Source: SMBSF63 sp034003545
Lineage (GTDB): Bacteria; Chloroflexota; Anaerolineae; Anaerolineales; Anaerolineaceae
Reading direction: 5' to 3'
DNA: 64,000 bases
Assembly: GCA_964447155.1 (NCBI GenBank)
Contig: CAYURM010000008.1
Span: 38,196 to 102,195 of the forward strand
The notes below the pieces were generated by a model, which was given only the letters and a program-made list of their open reading frames with translations, had not been told where the DNA came from and ran no database searches. Shown one piece after another: positions 59,810-64,000 of this stretch; position 1 is the stretch's first letter; every line of letters begins with the position of its first letter. A program made the translations under genes and the position numbers.

Positions 59810-61222
59810 CTAAAAGAACAAACCGGCAATGCGTGGGGTGAGCCAGGCTTCGATCATCGCCGCCCCAAACAAAGCCGGGATAACCACCCCGGCCATCACC
59901 TTGCACCAGTCAGCCATACTTTCCAGCCAGGTCTGGCCGATCGTCTTGCCAGGGGCAGGTGTTGCCAGGATAGCACCGGATTGCAGCACGGCTGCTGTAG
60001 CCAGCACCAGCGCCGGAATCTCCAGAATGCCATGCGGGATGATGAACATCGCATAGTTCCATAATGGCAGGCCATTGGTCGAAAGCAGCGCCATCAAATA
60101 GCCAATCACCGTCATCGTACCCAACAGCGGCAGCATCCCCAGAATACTGAATGACACCAGCCCGAGGAAAAATCCCAGCAGCAGACTGCGGAGGTTATGC
60201 CAGAAGATGAACATCACTGGCCCAAAGCTGAACAACGGCCACATCTGCACCAGTTGAGCGATGCGCGCGTCCAGATCTTCCAGTGAGGTCTCTGTAATCG
60301 GGATCGTAAACCGCGCCAAAAGCCCGCGCCCTACAAAAATACCAATCACGCCAATCACTGTGGTTAGCAAAATGGCCTTGCGCATTTTACGCAGCGTCGG
60401 GAAAACCGACTGCCGATACCAGCCGCGCAGGCCCTTTGCCCCGCCTGTGAACTGTGCCTTGAACACCCGACAGCCCCACTTCACATTCAGCACGTCAATC
60501 TCGCGCCCCAACAACTCTTCCCGTTGGAAGTTCGCCAGCCCAACCCGCACCAGCAGCACCGCCAGCACAAACACACCGATCACGGCATACCACAAGGTAT
60601 CATTGGTGCCCCAAAACATCATCACACTCTCCCCCTGAATGAGGAAAGCGGTCGGAATGACGATGAAACTGGACAGCAGATTGGCCGCCCGCACCGAGGT
60701 GGTCTGCGAAGAAACGACTACCGCCCCGCTGACCATCATCACTGCCTGCACAGCAGTCAGTGCCAGCACCTGCATCAGGATATTAAATTCCGGCAGGGGA
60801 ATGCCCTGAATCAATAACCCGGCAGCATATACGCCCATGCCAAAGAAACTGGCAAGCAAAGGGGGGAAAGTTGCCGCCAGCAGCTTGCCCAGGTATAACT
60901 GCCAATCCTTGAGCGGCGTATTGAGCAGCGGTTCAATGCTGCCGCGTTCGCGCTCGCCGACAAAGGTTTCCAGCGCCATCACCAATGAAACCGAGATGGG
61001 GAAGAATCCCACGATCATCATCAGGAATGGCACCAGCCGTTCGCCGATGATGTCTGCGCCGTATTGATTGACAAAATCCAGCATCTGGGCAGCAGCAAAA
61101 TTCGCGATAAACGGGAACACCAGGGTCAACACCAAAATCGGAAAAATAATGCGCCAATCCCGGAACTGATCACGTATTTCACGTTTGGTGATCACCAGCG
61201 CAGGACGCAGACTCTCAAACAT
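59810..61222 (-). CDS. ABC-2 permease fused to a SpoIIM-like domain
   Basis: 470 residues, at least ten helices. First half: ABC-2/NatB-type permease (ITKREIRDQFRDWRIIFPILVLTLVFPFIANF, then LVMALETFVGERERGSIEPLLNTPLKDWQLYLGKLLA). Second half (from about 285): SpoIIM/DUF95-like region with FIFWHNLRSLLLGFFLGLVSFSILGMLPLLGTMTVIGYLMALL and IPHGILEIPALVLATAAVLQSG. Start ATG 61222 overlaps the ATPase stop by eight bases. With the ATPase it makes an exporter of unknown cargo; SpoIIM is a cell-wall/membrane-remodelling family. Confidence 0.82.
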   Translation of the reverse strand: MFESLRPALVITKREIRDQFRDWRIIFPILVLTLVFPFIANFAAAQMLDFVNQYGADIIGERLVPFLMMIVGFFPISVSLVMALETFVGERERGSIEPLLNTPLKDWQLYLGKLLAATFPPLLASFFGMGVYAAGLLIQGIPLPEFNILMQVLALTAVQAVMMVSGAVVVSSQTTSVRAANLLSSFIVIPTAFLIQGESVMMFWGTNDTLWYAVIGVFVLAVLLVRVGLANFQREELLGREIDVLNVKWGCRVFKAQFTGGAKGLRGWYRQSVFPTLRKMRKAILLTTVIGVIGIFVGRGLLARFTIPITETSLEDLDARIAQLVQMWPLFSFGPVMFIFWHNLRSLLLGFFLGLVSFSILGMLPLLGTMTVIGYLMALLSTNGLPLWNYAMFIIPHGILEIPALVLATAAVLQSGAILATPAPGKTIGQTWLESMADWCKVMAGVVIPALFGAAMIEAWLTPRIAGLFF

Positions 61223-62192
61223 TGGCCGTCTCCAGTTCTGCTGATTCTTCCAATGGCTCGCCCGTTTCATTCTCGGCATGCACCTGACTGACTGCCTTTA
61301 AATAGGCCTCCTCCAGAGTATGCGGCACTTCCCGGAAAGACACCACATCCAGCCTGTCATCCAGCAAGCTGCGCAGCAGGCCCGGATTGGTTGTATCGGG
61401 GTCTTCAATCCTGAAACGCAGCCAGTTCTCGCCGCGCGCTGTCAGATCAACGCCCTTCGGCAGGCGGGCTTTCCAGCCATCCAGCTGATTCGCCAGACAG
61501 GCTTCATATTCCATCGGCCCCAGCAAGCCGGTTTTCATCTCCTGCAAAGGGCCGCTCGCAATGATTCGCCCATGCCAGATGATCGCCACCTGGTCGGCCA
61601 GTTCTTCTGCTTCCTGTAAATTATGTGTACAAAGTAAAAAAGTGCGGTCACTGGAACGCATCTCATTAATTGCATCGCGCACCATGCGCGCGCTCTCGGG
61701 ATCCATGGCCGAAGTCGGCTCATCCAGCAGCAGCACCGGCGGATTATGCAGCATCGCCCGCACCAGTGATAATTTCTGGCGCATGCCCTTGGAATATTCC
61801 CCCAGCCGGCGGTGGCGGGCAAAATCCATGCCCACCTGCTTCAACAGCATGTCAATCCGCTCCCGATACACCGAACGGGACAAGCCGTATAGCTCACCAA
61901 AAAATTCAAGATACTCATCGCCGCTCATCCGCCCATATAAACCGTGATGTTCGGTCAGCACCCCTACATTGGTACGCACCTGTTCGGCATCTTTGACCAC
62001 ATCATACCCGGCAACCACTGCCCGGCCTTCTGTCGGCACAAGGATCGAATCCAGCATGCGCACCGTTGTCGTCTTGCCAGCCCCATTCGGCCCCAATAAA
62101 ACCAGAACCTGACCCATCGGCACGTCGAGATGGATGCTGTTCACAGCCACAAAATCGTCGAACTTCTTGGTCAGGTTTTCTGCATAGATCAT
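61215..62192 (-). CDS. ABC exporter ATP-binding protein (NatA-like)
   Basis: 325 residues. Walker A LLGPNGAGKTTTVRML (about 36-51), Q-loop VGVLTEHHGLYGRM, signature EYSKGMRQKLSLVRAML (SKGMRQ in place of SGGQ, common in this subfamily), Walker B PVLLLDEPTSAMDP, H-loop FLLCTHN. ATG 62192 follows AGGAT. The fused permease/SpoIIM gene follows with an eight-base overlap. Confidence 0.92.
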   Translation of the reverse strand: MIYAENLTKKFDDFVAVNSIHLDVPMGQVLVLLGPNGAGKTTTVRMLDSILVPTEGRAVVAGYDVVKDAEQVRTNVGVLTEHHGLYGRMSGDEYLEFFGELYGLSRSVYRERIDMLLKQVGMDFARHRRLGEYSKGMRQKLSLVRAMLHNPPVLLLDEPTSAMDPESARMVRDAINEMRSSDRTFLLCTHNLQEAEELADQVAIIWHGRIIASGPLQEMKTGLLGPMEYEACLANQLDGWKARLPKGVDLTARGENWLRFRIEDPDTTNPGLLRSLLDDRLDVVSFREVPHTLEEAYLKAVSQVHAENETGEPLEESAELETANV

Positions 62193-62253
62193 AATATCCT
62201 CAAACTTCTGTTCGGGCAGCTGCCCGAACAACAACCATTAATGGCCGTACAAA

Positions 62254-63102
62254 TTATTCAACAGTTTCCTGTTTTTCTGCCGCCGCCTTCGGTTCACCGG
62301 TCTCCACAACAGCGCCAGGACGATGCCGCCAAATGAGCGCACCAATCGAAACCAGCGCAATCACCGCCATCAAGGTCTGGTTGGCATTGATCCCGCCCAC
62401 ATTGGACACGTCCAATCGCAGATACTCCAAAGAGAAGCGCACCATCGGATAAGCAACCATATACATCAGGAAGACATCGCCATCCTTCAGCACATTTTTA
62501 AATCGGCTGCCCACATACAGCAAAATTCCCGCGATAGCCACATTTAAAAGCGATTCATACAGGAAGAGGGGGTGGAAATGGGTAAATTGTTCAAACCCCG
62601 GCAGGCGATGCACCGGGTCAATTGCAATCGCCCACGGCAGATCAGAAGGGGCGCCGTACAATTCCTGATTAACGAAATTTCCCCAACGGCCAATCGCCTG
62701 AGCCAGGATCAAACCCGGTGCAAGCACATCCAGCACCACTGGAAAACTCACCTTGCGTTTCCGCACGAAGAGATACAAAGCCAGCACGCCCCCCATCACA
62801 CCCCCGGGGATGCCGAGTCCGCCATTCCAGATAGAAAGCATATCCAGCGGATGAGACAAATAATATTTGGTCGTCAGGCCCATCGCCACATTGGAAGCAG
62901 ACGGCGTCAGAATATGCCAGATGCGCGCACCGATGATCCCGGCGATTAACAGCCACGGCAAGGCATCCCAGATCAATTCATCTTCCAGGCCGCGCTTGCT
63001 CGCCAACCGGTCTGCCAGCCAGGCCCCCGCCAGAGCCCCGATCATGATGATTAGTCCATAATAATGTACAAACAAGGGTCCGATTTGAAATCCAGTTGGC
63101 AT
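62254..63102 (-). CDS. lgt: Prolipoprotein diacylglyceryl transferase
   Basis: 282 residues, about seven TM helices. Moves diacylglyceryl from phosphatidylglycerol to the lipobox Cys of prolipoproteins, such as the LCP and solute-binding lipoproteins found here. The Lgt signature GRWGNFVNQELYGAPSDLPWAI is present, also SIWNGGLGIPGGVMGG, HPLFLYESLLN, and MVRFSLEYLRLD. ATG 63102 (MPTGFQIGP) starts the family fold. The Glu/Ala/Lys tail is variable. Confidence 0.95.
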   Translation of the reverse strand: MPTGFQIGPLFVHYYGLIIMIGALAGAWLADRLASKRGLEDELIWDALPWLLIAGIIGARIWHILTPSASNVAMGLTTKYYLSHPLDMLSIWNGGLGIPGGVMGGVLALYLFVRKRKVSFPVVLDVLAPGLILAQAIGRWGNFVNQELYGAPSDLPWAIAIDPVHRLPGFEQFTHFHPLFLYESLLNVAIAGILLYVGSRFKNVLKDGDVFLMYMVAYPMVRFSLEYLRLDVSNVGGINANQTLMAVIALVSIGALIWRHRPGAVVETGEPKAAAEKQETVE

Positions 63103-63154
63103 AAGTCTTTCATCCTTTTCTGTAATCAACTTGTGGATACGTTAATTTTTTATA

Positions 63155-63760
63155 TCAACGACCATCGCGCCACACGCGCAGAATGCGCTGCATAGCAGTG
63201 AAATTCGCCAGTACGGCGATGATTCCAACCCCCACTACAGGGAAATTGAACAGCAGCGCGGCAATCAACACGATATACCGTTCTACCCGGGTCATGATCC
63301 CGTTTTTGGCCTCAACCCCTACGGCCTCAGCCCTCGCACGGCTATACGAAACCATCAATGATCCCATCATTGCTAAATAGACGAGTACACAAGCCATTAT
63401 ATTACCCTGGGAAATATAGTGGAGCAGCAACCCGCCAAAGAGAAGCAGCTCAGCATAACGATCTGTTACCGAATCCAGAAAGGCACCGAAAGGCTTGACA
63501 TCGCCTTGCAAGCGTGCCATGGAACCATCCAGCGCATCGGCGGGTGCCAGCACCAGCAACACCACTCCCGCCAGGAAGATATGCCCCCTTAAGAGCAAAA
63601 AAGCAGCCACAAAATGACCGGCCAATCCGATCAGGGTTAACGCATTGGCAGTCAAACCGATTTTCAACAAAAAACCAGCCGCCGCATCCAAAACACCTTT
63701 TAATCGTTCCCGTAAAATATCGGTCAGGCTCTTCGGATCCTTTTCTTTCGCTTCAAGCAC
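63155..63760 (-). CDS. CDP-alcohol phosphatidyltransferase family protein
   Basis: 201 residues, six TM helices. The catalytic motif D-G-x2-A-R-x8-G-x3-D-x3-D is complete: DALDGSMARLQGDVKPFGAFLDSVTD (about 75-100). It joins a CDP-diacylglycerol with an alcohol (glycerol phosphate, inositol phosphate or similar); the acceptor is not determinable. Probably cotranscribed with lgt, 52 bases downstream, thus a lipid unit. Confidence 0.9.
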   Translation of the reverse strand: MLEAKEKDPKSLTDILRERLKGVLDAAAGFLLKIGLTANALTLIGLAGHFVAAFLLLRGHIFLAGVVLLVLAPADALDGSMARLQGDVKPFGAFLDSVTDRYAELLLFGGLLLHYISQGNIMACVLVYLAMMGSLMVSYSRARAEAVGVEAKNGIMTRVERYIVLIAALLFNFPVVGVGIIAVLANFTAMQRILRVWRDGR

Positions 63761-63895
63761 GATTCATCTCCCGTTGTGGTTTGTTTTCGGTTATATCTCG
63801 ATAAATCGCACCGCGAATCAAACCGGTATTTAAGCGATTCAATGCTATCTTACCCCCGCTAAACTGTCAAGCGGATGAATTCTGTTCAAATCCCC

Positions 63896-63980
63896 CTCCC
63901 GCAGGTTTCGAAGAAATCACCAGGCCGTCAAGGCAAGGATTGAGCTTCGATACAACTTTTCAATCTCATCCCTGCGGGAG
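63896..63980. repeat. CTCCCGCAGG-bounded repeat, copy D (85 bp)
   Basis: Starts CTCCCGCAGGTTTCGAAG (same as A and B for 18 bases) and ends CCCTGCGGGAG, again 85 bases long. The interior differs. Lies upstream of the phosphatidyltransferase gene, at the right edge of the window. Confidence 0.8.
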
Positions 63981-64000
63981 GTTCCACAACCGCCAGCTTA

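Overview
This 64 kb window reads as a chromosomal segment of a free-living bacterium, most likely a Chloroflexota member of the class Anaerolineae. That placement is inference. It rests on the mix of a fused EcfA-EcfA ATPase, a DUF3662-FHA protein with a second FHA protein, LysM/LCP envelope proteins, a primary sigma factor of RpoD type, many proteins with FHA, GAF or histidine-kinase domains, moderate GC, and several families of short palindromic repeats between genes. There is no 16S rRNA or other decisive marker. Nearly every gene belongs to core or envelope biology, and no prophage, IS transposase or CRISPR array was seen.

Layout. 1-1.7 kb: a P-type cation ATPase running off the left edge, behind a strong promoter and a yybP-ykoY (Mn2+) riboswitch with its terminator. 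1.9-6.8 kb: a sensor-kinase-like protein whose phospho-acceptor His is Gln, a LysM/cadherin-like envelope protein and an LCP lipoprotein. 6.8-7.1 kb: two copies of an 85-bp repeat. 7.3-9.7 kb: a degenerate XerC/D-like recombinase convergent with tilS. 9.8-11 kb: a receiver protein and a GNAT enzyme. 11.1-14.4 kb: an ECF vitamin-type transporter. 14.5-17 kb: a Ca2+/Na+ exchanger and a SIS-domain sugar-phosphate protein. 17.4-21.5 kb: an Fe3+-type ABC importer. 21.7-25.7 kb: flavodoxin, tRNA(CAU), RadC, primary sigma factor and a zinc-ribbon membrane protein. 25.8-30 kb: PfkB kinase, ParA, ParB and amidohydrolase.

30-39 kb is a signalling and secretion-ATPase block: an MshEN-like/histidine-kinase fusion, a GAF histidine kinase, an OmpR-type regulator, two tandem copies of a (100-aa protein + CpaF ATPase) pair, a double-HTH XRE protein, a TPR protein and a GNAT protein. 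39-39.7 kb is a degraded stretch with a PIN-toxin remnant and repeats. 39.7-47.5 kb carries DUF554, a PduO-type cobalamin adenosyltransferase, an oligopeptide-binding protein, SecG, a PHP protein, a YbaK deacylase, and RtcB with archease. 47.8-51.8 kb: two FHA proteins and a TrkH/TrkA-like K+ system. 51.9-53.9 kb: a methyltransferase, a frameshifted HepT/MntA toxin-antitoxin pair and a beta-propeller remnant. 54-64 kb: MTA phosphorylase, a SEDS glycosyltransferase fused to a catalytically dead PBP domain, TyrS, an MBL hydrolase, an ABC exporter whose permease carries a SpoIIM domain, Lgt and a CDP-alcohol phosphatidyltransferase.

The most unusual points are the SEDS/pseudo-PBP fusion; the duplicated small-protein/CpaF module without other pilus genes; a family of about 85-bp elements bounded by CTCCCGCAGG inverted ends; the His-less kinase; the degenerate recombinase; and the poly-G frameshift in the MntA antitoxin.
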